Source: Neckera pumila (taxonomy: Eukaryota > Streptophyta > Bryopsida > Hypnales > Neckeraceae). From it: a DNA stretch of 64,000 nucleotides. Positions within the stretch are counted from its first letter, which is position 1; the number at the start of each line of letters is the position of its first letter. Made by a program: the position numbers and the translations under genes. Positions 1 through 11,139 of this stretch are shown here, in pieces. The notes under the pieces are model-generated. The model made no database searches. It worked only from the letters and a program-made list of their open reading frames with translations, and had not been told where the DNA came from. The stretch lies in NCBI GenBank assembly GCA_963969595.1, contig OZ018411.1, positions 27,353,445 to 27,417,444 on the forward strand, given 5' to 3'.

Positions 1-124
1 AATTGATTTCTGTATCTAAAGCCCTTTATAGCAGAATGTCAACAATCAACTGACGCTGCTATCATTGAGGTAAGGTAGGAGGTTGTGAAATCAACATGGG
101 TTCTAAAATGGACTAGTTGTACCT

Positions 125-228
125 ATGGTGATCATTCTAGGACATAAATGCATCTGTATTGTACATGCTTCAGCAGAAATTAACATGTGTACAGTGGGCA
201 TGCATTTATGCCCCAGACTGATCACCAT
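125..228 (-). ncRNA. candidate miRNA-like hairpin (or tiny foldback MITE)
   Basis: An inverted repeat with arms at 125-167 and 184-228 and a 16-nt loop. The arms share ATGGTGATCA and CATAAATGCAT with only scattered differences. At least two of the differences would be G:U pairs if the minus strand is transcribed, so I chose that strand. Arm length and loop size are in the range of plant MIR precursors. I do not recognise the mature sequence as a known miRNA. A short foldback transposon is the main alternative. Confidence 0.3.
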
Positions 229-264
229 GCGCACATTTCTCCATTTTACAACTTCCTTAATATC

Positions 265-328
265 AACTTCACATAGCAGATCAAAATAAATTGAGAAACT
301 TCACATAGCAGATCAACATAAATTGAGA
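265..328. repeat. two-unit 32-bp tandem repeat
   Basis: Two adjacent 32-bp units beginning AACTTCACATAGCAGATCAA, with one or two differences. No function is evident. Confidence 0.7.
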
Positions 329-1106
329 ATGGGGACATCCAACGCTTACCTCTTCAATTACTTGAACTTGCTTGGTTTTTGAGCAAAGAATGGCATTTTG
401 CGCTTGTACTTAGAATCCTATCGTTACAAACAACTGGTTATTTACTTCAAATCAAATAATTTTTTCATCAAGAATAGATTTTACATATGTCAGCATTTGG
501 AAGCAGATCTTGCATTCTCAACAAAATGAAAGATAATAACTGTGGCTAGTATATGAAAAAGAAACAAAGCACACAAAGTATGAAAGAATACCATGTCCAC
601 AACAATTGTTGTAGGAATGATCATGTTAAGAGCTCACATCAACTAGGAACTTCATGATTTGAGAGATAAACAATGAAAAATGAAAAATCATGGGAAATAT
701 CACTTACGATTCAACAATAATAACTCGAGTAGGATCACTAGTTCACTTGTGGTATACGATTATAACTCAAGTCAAAAAGTTAAAGCTCTTCCTGATGCCA
801 TCGTTCACTTCTTGTTTAAGTCCTAAACCCTATGTGATTGGCCAAATCTAATTTCAAAACACACCACACCTCCAAACTAATGCAAATCCCTCTCCTTATT
901 ACTATATAACCCTATCTGGGTAAATCTGATGCACAACCAAGTCCATAGCCAAGCATCACTGTTATCAAAATTCTTATAGCAACGCTGCACTTTTGAGACG
1001 TAAATAATGCACTTTATTGCAGTATATGATACAAGCTATACAGAAGTAATTAATACCTTGTTACAAAGTAACAAGAGACTTTACTGATCTTATGAGACAA
1101 TCTTCG

Positions 1107-3497
1107 TTACGGCATAATTAGAAACTCCCCCGTGAACGACAACCACGAATTGCCCATTTGAAAGTCTGTAATCTTGACTTCAGGTCCCACCTTGAATGTT
1201 TTTCTTTTCAGGGAGCCGGATTTGGATGATTCGACAGAGATCACTTCACCACCCTTCTCTACGCCCACTCTAAGAACGATAGGATACTCGACTTGGCCAT
1301 ACATACCAGACTGCTTGTCTGGATTTGAGAATAGCAAGTTGCCATTATCATACTGAACTTGGAGCGGTTTACTGTTCCTTGGGAGGATGTCCTTGAAGGA
1401 GCTTGACAAAAGGGGACTTGTGAGACTGCAAAACAGTCAATGCAAATACATAATCAAAAGTGAACCTGATTAAGTAAGCATTTGCATGAATTTATGATTT
1501 AAATTTCAGAGTGAAACCCTAGTACGCAGGTTTGGTGAAATTACAAACCTGGAGTTGAAGTCCTTCTCCCGGATCCGAATGTTGGCATCTACATGGAATG
1601 GATGTTCAAAAAACCTGCCACCATACATATCTTGCTCTATCAACCCCCAAAAGATCAACCATTCATGGTTTTGGAATGGACCAATTCAAATTGATCACAA
1701 TGTGAAAAATAAAAAATTAGATAGGGCCAAATTTATATCACTGGAATCAGTGAAGTACATCGCAAGTGTTGGACAACAAATAAATAAAAGTGGACAAAAG
1801 AAGTTCCCGAATGACCTACCAAAGGCTAAACAAACATGAGCTTCTTGGCTTTTTTAAGGGGTTAACAATTTCAATAAATTCAGAAGCTCGGATCTAATTG
1901 AAGTAGTAACGACACTCAAACCCAACCACACGAAGAAAAGCACCCCGCTACTCTAAAAAAAGTACTCGAGTTCAAAAAAGCAGGGGGGTCTACGAAGAAC
2001 CCCAGAGCAGGGGGTCTACGAAGAGAAGTTGCATTCAAAACTGATCCAAATCGGCGATGTATATCCAGAATCTGTAGGAAAGTTCTTGCTGAGGTTGTAC
2101 CTTTTCTTTCCAATTTGGGCTCGTACATCACATGCTGCTAAACCCACTTCGCTAATAACAATACCCTGTAAATCAGCAGACCACGAAAAATCCTGCTCAA
2201 CTGACATGATTCAAACAACAGATTGCAAGGAAGGCTTTCTGTTTCAATCAAATTGAATCAATCAATAAACTGAGTTCAGAGAAGCAATTCACAATTTCAC
2301 ATAACATTTGAAGAAAAGAAATGCCAACATTTTGGACTCAATTCCTACTTCGAGGAAGAATCATTTGCTCTGACATCTTCTTTTTGGATACAGATCCTCA
2401 ACATCTTGGGCTCAAGAATGAAAAGGCACACAACCAAATATAGTACGCAAGCTGACTGCCAACACAATGCAGCTAAGTGGACAGGGTAAGCCATCAACGT
2501 TGCCCTCAAATAATATGCATTCCTCTGTCTACAACAAAACTAAAATTCATGCACTAAAAACTCATACAGCTCTAAAACATGGACCAATCAACTATAGAAT
2601 GGTACCTTGTAAGTTGCTTTTGTGGCATTCACTTCGATCCTTCTCATATGGCCTCCCAAAAGCTCCAATGAGCTCCCACCCACGGCTACACTCAAGTCTC
2701 CGCAATCATCCAACTGCCAATACAACCTATCTTAATTATAGCCTTCTCTAAACTGAAATTCAAGAATATCCACATTATCATTGATTGTAACACACTTGAC
2801 AACACATTCAAACTATGGCAGTGAAAAAGTCGGGACCCCAGGTAGAAAGATTGACGAGGTTTGAGTAAACATTGACTAATCTCAGAAAATCATCCAGAAA
2901 TTCAAAGAATTTGAGTGAAGTGACACTGCGAATTCTTTACAGAAATTGCTCAAAAACATGTACCTGAGACCTCAAAAAGATTACAAGCGCCTTCTCGAGG
3001 AAACTTCCTACAAAACTCCGGGTGCTGGATTGAGCTGCCAATTGCGGTCGGGAGTATTCTCCGTCCTGCTTCTGCGAGAAGATGGGGGACACGCGACTCT
3101 CTCTCTTCGTTGTACGACCGTAACTCTGATCTGAAACTGTAATGGAGAGCCGCCCATCTGCGGAAACGCCAAGCAAGACATACCAACTCCAAATCGGTTC
3201 AAAACCCTAAAATTAAAACCCTAAAACTCCAAACAGCAAGATAGGTTCCCTTCCGCAAATAAAAGCACGCAGGAGAAAAGCAATCCAAGCGAATATGAAG
3301 CGCAGATCAAGCAAGAGAAACCAAGACGTACTCAAATTCGTGGTGAAAACGGCAACAGCAGGCAAGAGCTCCAGCCCCTTGCGACGCGGAGGCTCCAGAG
3401 GCTGAGGCTGCTGCCGCCCCATAGCGGAACTAGCAGAGAGGCAGCGAGAGGAATGAAATGGAACTGCCACTGCGAGGGGCGACATAGCCCAAATCAT
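1107..3497 (-). CDS. DUF2993 / LmeA-family protein, probably plastid targeted (six exons)
   Basis: Exons on the minus strand: 3497-3332, 3157-2964, 2713-2606, 2165-2101, 1614-1549, 1425-1107 (TAG... end of frame at 1107). Every junction is GT-AG, and phases close to 918 nt, giving 305 residues. The first ~50 residues (from ATG 3497, with an alternative ATG at 3485) are rich in Ser, Arg, Pro and Ala and poor in acids, like a chloroplast transit peptide. The body has the features I associate with DUF2993: a helix ending EKALVIFLRSQ, then SLELLGGHMRRIEVNATKA (lipid-binding sheet), GIVISEV, and HPFHVDANIRIREKDFN followed by SLTSP. In this family a mycobacterial member (LmeA) binds phospholipid; plant members are cyanobacteria-related and largely uncharacterised. 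The gene lies 0.5 kb downstream of the MYND gene on the same strand and outside the duplicated block. No defect is seen. Family call is from memory of the motif pattern. Confidence 0.72.
3209..3231. promoter_or_regulatory. AAACCCTAA-like repeats in intron 1 of the DUF2993 gene
   Basis: Two AAAACCCTAAAA stretches lie just inside intron 1, near the transcript start. Telo-box-like elements near the start are common in plant housekeeping genes. Function here is inferred only. Confidence 0.3.
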
Positions 3498-4042
3498 AAT
3501 TGACTACGCTGTAGATGTAAAGTTTAAAGGCCCAGAGCGGGAAACAAGACAATGATGGTGGGAACAGCGTCTCGAGACTCGGGAATCTGCGTGAACCGTA
3601 GAACAATCAATGTTCTCATGCTTGTTGCGAATAAAGTGCAAACACTCAATTGCTTTTAGGTTTTCTTCTACCAATTCTATAAGGATCGATACAACATGCA
3701 CAGCCTTCATAGCCTTTATTCATTTGAGTCACTGCCGAACATAGCCTTCAATTTCAGACATTCCATTCAACCGGTGTTTCAATCGCAACCATTTAAGGGA
3801 GTAAACAGTTCGTAATTCAGGTATCGTATACATTGCAAACCATGGCAAGCGCCAGGTAATGATTTTCATACATGAAAGAGTCTAGTTCAGAGGTTTTCCA
3901 TAATCAGCATCTAAGCCTGGGTAGTACTCCTGACTACAACAGACGACGTCAATTTGACGAGTTGAGAAGGGCAAAAAAAATTTAAAAAAAAACAAGTTCT
4001 CAGTCCTACAGAGTGATATTCTACAGGTGCTTGCTTGCTCTG

Positions 4043-6228
4043 CTAGGAGATTTGAAAGGAAGCGAAGCAATTGAGGAAGTCGGCTTCCTCTTTCTCTCTA
4101 GCACGATCCAACTCCTCCTTGAGATCTTTCGCTATGGACTGAAAATCTTCGGTGTCGGCAGAGTCGGGGTGAACGTGAGTCGGCGGATGTGCAGCTTCTT
4201 CGATTGCAGGTTCGGGATGGGGCAGAACGAGGTTGCGTTGAAGCTCCAGATCCTCCAGACGTTCCTGCTCCTTGCTAATAGTGGCATCGACCTCTTCGCC
4301 CACGTTTTCACGATAAAGCTCGTTATAGAGGCGATAGTCCACTCCACACTGTTCGCACTGCTCTCGATCGATGTGTGCTTTGCAATACCAAATGCCTTTA
4401 CGGTGGCACACGCCGTTCACCTCTTCAATTCTATCAGAATCCTGCACACATGACTTCAAATCTTATGAGCATTCCTGAAGTTCGAATTGAGTAAAACTCA
4501 TGCCAGGGCCACACAGGCTTTGGAGATGGGACTGGCAGTCTTAATTCGAATTTTGCTTATTGGAGAGAAAAGAAACACTGTTTCAACACTACTTGCACAG
4601 TTCTAATTTGTCTTTGACACAATCCTCCTGGTAGATATGTTGGGTTGATTTGGCGTTCCAAAGATTGGCAGAATTGGTATTTGCGAAAACTGAATGTTGC
4701 AAAAGAATCACAGCTAAACCATTTAATCTGTTACTACTCTTAGAGATGGTCTGTTATTCAGTTTTCCAGCTTTGTGTGGCCCCGCCTTCATCAATCACGC
4801 ACACTTAACCTTAAACCCTAAACTCATCAACATACGTCACAAAGACGACCAGAGGGAAAAGGTTAATACCTTCACGAGATCACTTTCTTCTGCATCGACT
4901 CTATCTAGCGCTTCCTTTACATTTGCTCTGAGATGGTCTCGAACGGACATCCCTGAGGAAGAAGCTCTGTTCTTATTTGGGGATACAGTAAAAGGACAAT
5001 CGTCTTTTTCTCCGTTCTGGAACATCTGCAACAGCAATGTGGCCTGCTCGTGCATGGCCACCACCTGCGGAATTCGGTAATGTCGATCCATGATTCGTTT
5101 ACACATAGATATGCACTTCTGAAGCACACTGCAGGTATGGCCGGGGGCAGATTTTCTCTCATACACGGCTTGGAACATGCTCAGAAGTTCAAGCATCTCA
5201 GACCGCAACTCCGAATCGGCAGGGGCAAGGTCCTGCCAGGGCCACACGAGCAAGTGAGTCAAACTAGCAGAGAGTCAAGAAGTATAAAGCAAACTGCAAC
5301 AAAGCAATTGTGCACAAAATTACATATGTGAATCTTCTAAACATATTCTCTCTACCAGATAAAGAATTCAGTTACGTACATCGATAGTCTAAACATGATC
5401 TCTCTATCAGTTCAGAAATTCAGTTTTGTAAAGGCAAGTTCATAAAATCTCTACCAGCTCGGATGTAAAATCGAACATTACTATTCTTTGAACAAGATCT
5501 CACCTCTCCAACGTTCTGTCTGGCTAGGCCTTCAGAGAACTGGAAACCGATCGAGGGCGCTGTGTCGCTCCCGCAAGATAATTCGTGAATGAGCGAATGT
5601 GCGGCTTGATGTTCCGTGGAGCAGTAGTAAGCAGATTTGCAATTAGGGCACCGGATCAGTACCCGAAACCCTAAGCAAAACGCACAGATTTCCCCTACAA
5701 AGGGACCAGAGACGTCTGCAGAAACATCTGCAAAGAGTTCGAGTGACTCAGAGGCGATTCCGCTTCGATCCTTCACCGGAGGTTGCGGAGATTGCACGAT
5801 CGGAATTTTGTGTTTGCTTTCAAACCCGCCATCCCATATCGAGAAATCGGCGAACAACTCATTGGTGTATTCGTATAATTGCCCATAATCGTTAAATTCC
5901 TGCAAACGATCAGGCCCCTGTGCAGTCACGAGACACTAAGATTTGATAATTTCACCCGAGTTATCAGAGCTTTCACTCTTCTTCTATATATATATCGCAT
6001 CCACTTCTTGTAATGGCCATCAAACGATATTCAAATCAGAGAAAGTCTCCACTTGCCGAAATCGAACATGATGCACACACTCTCGCCTAGAAAGTGATCA
6101 ATTACTGGACAGAAAGCACGAAAGGAGAGAGAAAGGAGGTCACGAAAAAAGAAGGAAATGCGTGCCTGCACGGCACCGGTGTCGTCCAGCGACAAGTCGG
6201 CGAAAGGGGCGAGTGCTTTCTCCTCCAT
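4043..6228 (-). CDS. MYND-type zinc finger protein, 412 residues, four exons
   Basis: Minus-strand exons 6228-6166, 5917-5504, 5232-4870 and 4441-4043 join in phase 0 to give 1239 nt including TAG. Start ATG 6228 is the first in-frame methionine, and telo-box motifs lie about 110 bp upstream. Residues 99-136 form a MYND finger: C99-x2-C102, C111-x2-C114, YYC at 120, H124, H132, C136. The sixth ligand, normally Cys, is His here (CSTEHQ). A second Cys/His cluster (C292, C300, H303, C309, C312) could bind another zinc. The C-terminal 90 residues are charged and probably coiled coil (two Glu/Lys/Arg-rich helices around HPEPAIEE). MYND fingers usually bind proline-rich partners. No SET, TPR or peptidase domain is visible, so the role is unknown. 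Intron 1 would start GC rather than GT (CAG|GCACGC), the only donor that keeps the frame open. Introns 2-4 are GT-AG. Confidence 0.75.
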
Positions 6229-6335
6229 GGGATCCTGCGTCCTTCTCAAAACTTGTTCATCACATTAAGACCTCAACACAGCTTGAAAACAGAATCGAAC
6301 AAGCAGATTGCGCGAAGACTCTGCACGCGACTGTG

Positions 6336-6374
6336 AACCCTAAATCCTAAACCCTAAACCCCTGAAAACCCTAG
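6336..6374 (-). promoter_or_regulatory. telo-box cluster upstream of the MYND gene
   Basis: Four AACCCTAA-type motifs in 39 bp, about 110 bp upstream of the MYND start codon. These motifs (also called interstitial telomere motifs) are typical of promoters or 5' UTRs of plant translation and growth genes. The match implies TTTAGGG-type telomeres in this organism. Copy B has lost this segment together with exon 1. Confidence 0.55.
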
Positions 6375-6785
6375 AAGGAGGGTGGTCTTCTTCGGTTCCA
6401 TTCTCGTATAGTGATCTCCGTGAGGGCAGTTGGTAGTCCAGATCAAGCTCGCAACGGCAACCAAGAAGGGCGCTTCGAAACTTGCAATCCTTACACCGAT
6501 CCGTGCTTTGAAACTTGCAGTGCTTGGCAGTAATGATGCTTGATCCTCATCGATTTCAAAAAGGGCAGTCTTTTGTGGTGAATCATTAGTTAAGATGGAC
6601 ATGAAGTCCCATACCATTCCAAAATTGGAAGCGCTTAGCGTTGAACATTTCGACTCCGAAACTACTCTGGAAACCCTCAATTGATGTATACGAGACTGTC
6701 GACGACTTCGTTTCAATTCAGTGGTGCCTTCCGAGAGCTTGAGGTAGCACACGAAGAGGCATGCGGCTGGAGAAGGGAGAGGCAA
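6354..6785 (-). other. open frame of 143 codons, unrecognised, duplicated
   Basis: A minus-strand open frame with a partner at 39762-40169. The two translations share long stretches (for example ASNFGMVWDFMS and NDSPQKTALFE) but also carry many amino-acid changes, and their C-terminal parts differ by an indel. That pattern does not show clear selection on the protein. It may be a 5' exon or leader of the B3 gene, or noncoding sequence just upstream of the MYND promoter. No domain recognised. Confidence 0.25.
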
Positions 6786-6981
6786 CGGCGGGGACTGCGG
6801 GAGAAACAGGTGGTAGACGAAGTCAGGGGGAGAATTGCACCGAAGGAGTCGTCAAACACCAAACCCTAATATTCTCTTCGTCATATATCTGTTCAGTCGT
6901 CGTCATTTCGTCGCATTGGAATTCATCGTTTCAGACCCATTTTATATAGAGATTAGTGGTAATTGAGATTTTGCCAAGCCA

Positions 6982-7017
6982 TCACACATCCTCTCACACA
7001 TCCTCTCACACATCCTA
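6982..7017. repeat. 12-bp x3 microsatellite
   Basis: Three units of TCACACATCCTC. It lies in a roughly 440-bp stretch (about 6850-7290) that is missing from copy B. Confidence 0.85.
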
Positions 7018-7534
7018 ATCCGAACTTCCTAATTGAATTTTTACGATGCGTATTGGACGAGATGAGTTGCTGTTAGTCCCATTCAGCATTCAGTTGAAAA
7101 CACCCATGGAGGAAATTGCTTCTTGTTCTAGGATATCGAGATCTGAATCCCAACATTGCACAAAACGGGGACGGCAACACAAACATGCAAAACAACTGGC
7201 AGAGGGAACAGCGAAAGGGTGGCAATACAAAGTGCAAGAGCAATAGAAGAAGCCCTCCGATAATAGCCATTGAAGCATTAAAGTTCAGATTGAAGTTCAG
7301 ATAATAGCCATCCCAATGTTCCTAAGAGATGGCACTGTCCACAAAACAACTTCACACACCAGTTCGAAAAAATTCATCTGGTCGTCTGGTCATCTAAAAA
7401 CTTATTCCTGCTCATCATCTACAGACATAAAATACTGAATGTACGCAGAAATCAGGACCATGAAAATGCTTCCATGCTCTTGCAAAGAACTCACAAGACT
7501 ATAAATGTGTCTTGAGCATCTAAAACACAGAGCC

Positions 7535-7855
7535 CTAGACAAACCAAATTTTCTCGATCCGCTCCACGAGATCTGACTGTGAAGCTTTTCGCGTTACTAA
7601 CAAGCTTCGAGTTGAAGCACAAGATTCCAACGAGGAAAAACTCCAGAACTTGAACTCCAGAACTCCAACTCTAAGCTTGTTAGCAACACGGAAAGCTTCC
7701 CAACCGGAATCCAAACGTACGGTGAGCTTTTCCTCTCCTTCATCGTAGGTCCTCCTTGCCTTCACCATGCAGATGGCCAAATTGGGACCTCTCAGTTGTA
7801 GGTCATTGCATTCAAGCATGTTGCCGTGGAGCTCCCAAAAGCGTCCAGGAACGGC
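7535..7855 (-). CDS. terminal exon of a B3-domain (REM-like) DNA-binding protein
   Basis: The minus-strand exon starts after a good acceptor (TTTGCTGGCAG|GCC, phase 0) and stays open for 106 codons to TAG at 7535. It reads AVPGRFWELHGN, then an L-R-G-P-N strand, then LDSGWEAFRVANKLRVG and LEFKFW. The spacing of L-x2-GW-x2-F-x3-N-x-L-x2-G followed by an F-rich strand matches the second half of a plant B3 domain (DNA binding through a seven-stranded barrel). The first half of the domain should lie in an upstream exon that I could not identify, so the gene model is incomplete. About 60 codons follow the domain with no feature. The copy-B equivalent has a stop inside the GW motif. Confidence 0.55.
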   Translation of the reverse strand, partial: AVPGRFWELHGNMLECNDLQLRGPNLAICMVKARRTYDEGEEKLTVRLDSGWEAFRVANKLRVGVLEFKFWSFSSLESCASTRSLLVTRKASQSDLVERIEKIWFV

Positions 7856-9027
7856 CTGCCAGCAAAGATATACAACATAATGTGTTAATAATTTGAATCA
7901 ATTTGGCATCAATAAGTGCACAATACTCTAATAACAATGGCCCTAATGAATGAAGAGTGAGTTGGAGATAGTTCCACAAAACAGTGTTTTCATATTGTGG
8001 ACATGGGCGGGCTGAAGGCTACCTCTTATTGCCTCCCCAAGGAGGTAGACATCTAGAAGGGGAAGTGATTTACCAAGCTTCAATGCCAAGTGTGGGACGA
8101 GGGACGGATGGTCAGCAAAAAAACAAGGACAAGGTGGTGTTTGCTTTCACACCCTGCAGGATAGTGGTGCTTGGTCTACAATCCACCAAGGCAAAGTATT
8201 TCTAAACCAATTTGCTGAAGACTTGTCCTTGTCCTTGTCCTCAATGTCTATGTTGTCCTCGTTTTTTGTCATTGTCCTTGATTTTTGTCATTGTCCTTGA
8301 TTTTTGTCATTGTCGTCATCTGGGTGGACGCTCTACCAACAACCACCTGAAACTATGAAAAGTTGATCAAGTTAAAAATGACTATGCCGCCAACTTTGAT
8401 GTGGTTGTACAGGAGTCAAAGCCTTGAGTCTGTGTGTATGGGCCTGGTTGGTTTAAAACTCTCTTGATGTATGCAAAGACATAGGCTTGACTCTTGTACA
8501 AACACCCAGTCTTCTGGTGGCGACATTGTAATTTTTAACTTGATCAGCTTATCATGAAAATGAAAGCAACTGGAGATCTGATGGAGCATTGCAAGAAAAT
8601 AGTAAGTAGTTTCCAATGGATTCACAAAATCTTTCTTGAGCAAGACATACTCAAGCGGAACAGTCCAGCTAGCTACTGTTTCTTCATTCCTTTGATTACC
8701 AAGGCAGGAGATGAACGCATCAATCAATGCAAGCATGGGTAAATAACAACCAGATTGCTTTGAAGCGTTTACAAAACCAGTGATCGACTTAAAACTTCTC
8801 AGGACTTGGTGAACTCTGATCTGTGTAACAGCTCTGAGTTTGTTCCGTTTGATCATCAAGGTATATATGAGGAATGGAGCATGGCAAGATTGAACAAAAT
8901 ACCTAAGCAGTAAGCAGTAACAACATTGTGCTGAAGGCTAGGAAAACTCTCCACCAAGTGGAGACTCCTGTCCCACAGTCCAGCAAGTTTGCAAACCCGT
9001 TTGATCATCAAGCTACAAGCTAGTGGA

Positions 9028-9123
9028 GCATCATACATACCAGCATTGCAAAGAAGTAAAGCAGTTCCAGATGACGCATCATACATACCAGCATTGCAAA
9101 GAAGTAAAGCAGTTTCAGATGAC
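9028..9123. repeat. 48-bp direct tandem duplication (frame preserving)
   Basis: Two 48-bp units at 9028-9075 and 9076-9123 differ at one base. Copy B has only one unit (about 42124-42171). The unit is 16 codons, so an open minus-strand frame is kept. It is a recent slippage or unequal-crossover event in copy A, or a loss in copy B. Confidence 0.9.
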
Positions 9124-9199
9124 GCATCACATTCTCCTGAAAGAAATGAGCTGCCCAAATATCATCTGCTTGCAAACATACCAGAGAGTAGGCGAATGG

Positions 9200-9299
9200 C
9201 CCTTGCACCACCTGGGTGGCCATGGACTTGGAAACGAGCTTGTAAAAGAAAAACGTATCTGTCGTTCACAAGACCATGGCCACCCAGGTGGTGCAAGGG
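9200..9299. ncRNA. candidate miRNA-like hairpin, 31-bp arms
   Basis: Arms 9200-9230 and 9269-9299 are reverse complements except for one base, with a 38-nt loop. The arm core is CACCTGGGTGGCCATGG. In copy B (42248-42347) two changes fall in the right arm; one would be G:U in plus-strand RNA and the other a mismatch. The size fits a plant MIR precursor, but it also sits among exon-like frames and could be a chance or structural inverted repeat. Confidence 0.35.
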
Positions 9300-9790
9300 A
9301 TGCTCTAAAAACAACTCACTCACAACGTTGTCCAAGTGAACACTAGCTCAGACATGCAGACCTCCACAACTTCCTCTGGTCTTGCAGCTCTGAAATCGAG
9401 CTCAGAATAAGGCGGCGCCAGGAATTAAATCTGCTCGACTAGCTCACACAGAAGACTGAACTGAAGTCTGAAGAGGGCGAGCATGAATTTATGTTCGGAA
9501 GCACAGATAGATGAAGGACGTGTCGATGAGCAATTTCGCAGCATTTCGTCGTCTGGGAGTACAGGTTGGGATGAACGTTACGTACTTGACGTGGGTGATG
9601 TGTTGTTGCAGACTTGAAACGAAATTTCAAGCGCAGGACCCGTGATCGACGGAGTCTCCAAATCAGACTGCCTGTCTGCCTTGTGTCGCAGCACGTCGTT
9701 GTAGGGACATGACGTTGTGGCCTGCAAGTTGTGTTTCTCAAGCAAGCTTGTTCAGGCAAAATGTCGGTTGTGGACGGTTTGAGGATTGGT

Positions 9791-11137
9791 AATACTCTAG
9801 CTGTCTAGCAGACCCCATCTTGATAGAATTAAAGTAGGCACCCCCAAATGTGCCACTAATTGTTTAACTAGTCTATTTACTATTATTAAACTGTTCAAAG
9901 TTTTCAATTTTCTTGTTGGCAAAATGAAAGGAGGTTCCAATGCACCAAAGAACAAGACATTTGGATATTGTATGCAAAAGTTATAAAGGAACAAAGCTTG
10001 GTTCTAAAAGCGTTTCTTCTACATAGGTACAAAATTGATTTTGGAGATGTACACAAAGTGAAGATGGCGCTTTAAGGTCATTGGCGCATTTGAAGGTGCC
10101 CATCTTAAATCAACTAAAATCAAGGTTCTTTTGTCCTTCACTATTTTGAATACTTTAAAAATTCAAAGTTCATTCATATAAGATGTCTAATAGTTGCATC
10201 GGTTAAGAGAATTTGGAATCTTCTTATGATTCCAACAAGGTTCAACAAATGTTAGTTAATTTAACTCCTAAATGTTGGATGCTAGTTATTTATAGACTTT
10301 AATCTATTCAAAGTTAGTTTTCATCAACTTTGAAGTTGTTAGGAAGGTGGTCAAATATTGTTGGATGCAAAAAAAAGCTACCTCTCATGAATGTTGAAAG
10401 TTTTTAATAGATTGATGTTATACTCCAATAGTTGTAGGGCATGGTTGAGGTGGAAAATAATTCTATAAATAATCAGAAAAATTTTAGGAAAAATGTTTTT
10501 GAAGTATAATTATAACACATGTATGGAGAAAAAAAAGAATATTGGCCAAAAGTATTTTTAGGATTAGCTGAACCTTATATTTTGGAAAAAAATAGGTATT
10601 CAACATAAAGGTGCTAATCCTATCCTACAGTCACATGTGGTATACAAATAATAAAAAAATAAACCAAAGGGCTCATTTTTCTTTTCTATAATAAACACTA
10701 TATATACTGAATGTTGTAATGCTTTTAATACAAATAACAAACTTAATTATGCTTATATTATATAATGTTGATAACCTTATAGATTGAATCAATGACACCA
10801 AAATCACTCAAGTTCTACAAATAGAATTTGTATTTGATTATTTCAAGTTAAATGCTTTTAAATTGATTGGCATAAGTATATACTTGGCATTAACAACTTA
10901 ACAAGATCTGTATAATATAAAATAAAACACTTGAGTTGTGATATTGTGGAACATTTTGTTTTATATTATTTGGTGGTATCAACAAGCTTGCAACCTTATT
11001 TCTTAAGCAATTTCCTTAGTAAAAACCATGGGGGTTATGCCTCACTTAGATTTTAGTATTCTAAATTTTGTAATTTGTCCTTGATATGCCACCGTAGCTA
11101 AAATTACTTTTGGTCCTTGATTACAACCTCCAAAATT
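9791..11137. other. AT-rich intergenic DNA, no gene seen
   Basis: No open frame with recognisable content. It aligns to copy B with many substitutions and small indels, in contrast to the nearly identical block immediately to its left. Confidence 0.6.
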
Positions 11138-11139
11138 TC

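Larger units (their letters stand above)
1..1106. other. 3' flank of the DUF2993 gene, no gene seen
   Basis: AT-rich sequence downstream of the minus-strand DUF2993 stop codon. I see no convincing exon. It contains a foldback at 125-228 and a short tandem repeat at 265-328, listed separately. The part next to the stop presumably holds the 3' UTR and poly(A) region of the DUF2993 gene. Confidence 0.5.
7856..9790 (-). other. conserved duplicated region with unresolved exon-like frames
   Basis: GC is higher than in the intergenic DNA to the right, and there are several medium open frames on both strands. Minus-strand examples are 8859-8416 (contains ALIDAFISCLGNQ) and 9158-8856 (contains SLQHNVVTAYCLG). 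I could not join them with consistent phases or recognise a domain. A 1-nt difference between copies at about 9339/42382 shifts one frame. Upstream exons of the B3 gene are expected here. The part right of 8860 is almost identical to copy B, unlike its flanks. Confidence 0.35.

Noticed and set aside
4013..4453. 146-codon plus-strand frame opposite MYND exon 4
   Set aside because: Antisense shadow of the exon; the minus strand has phase-consistent splice joins and a zinc-ligand pattern.
8989..9346. Plus-strand frames across the 48-bp repeat and hairpin
   Set aside because: Both strands are open here because of the repeat; the neighbouring genes are on the minus strand and no plus-strand splice structure was seen.
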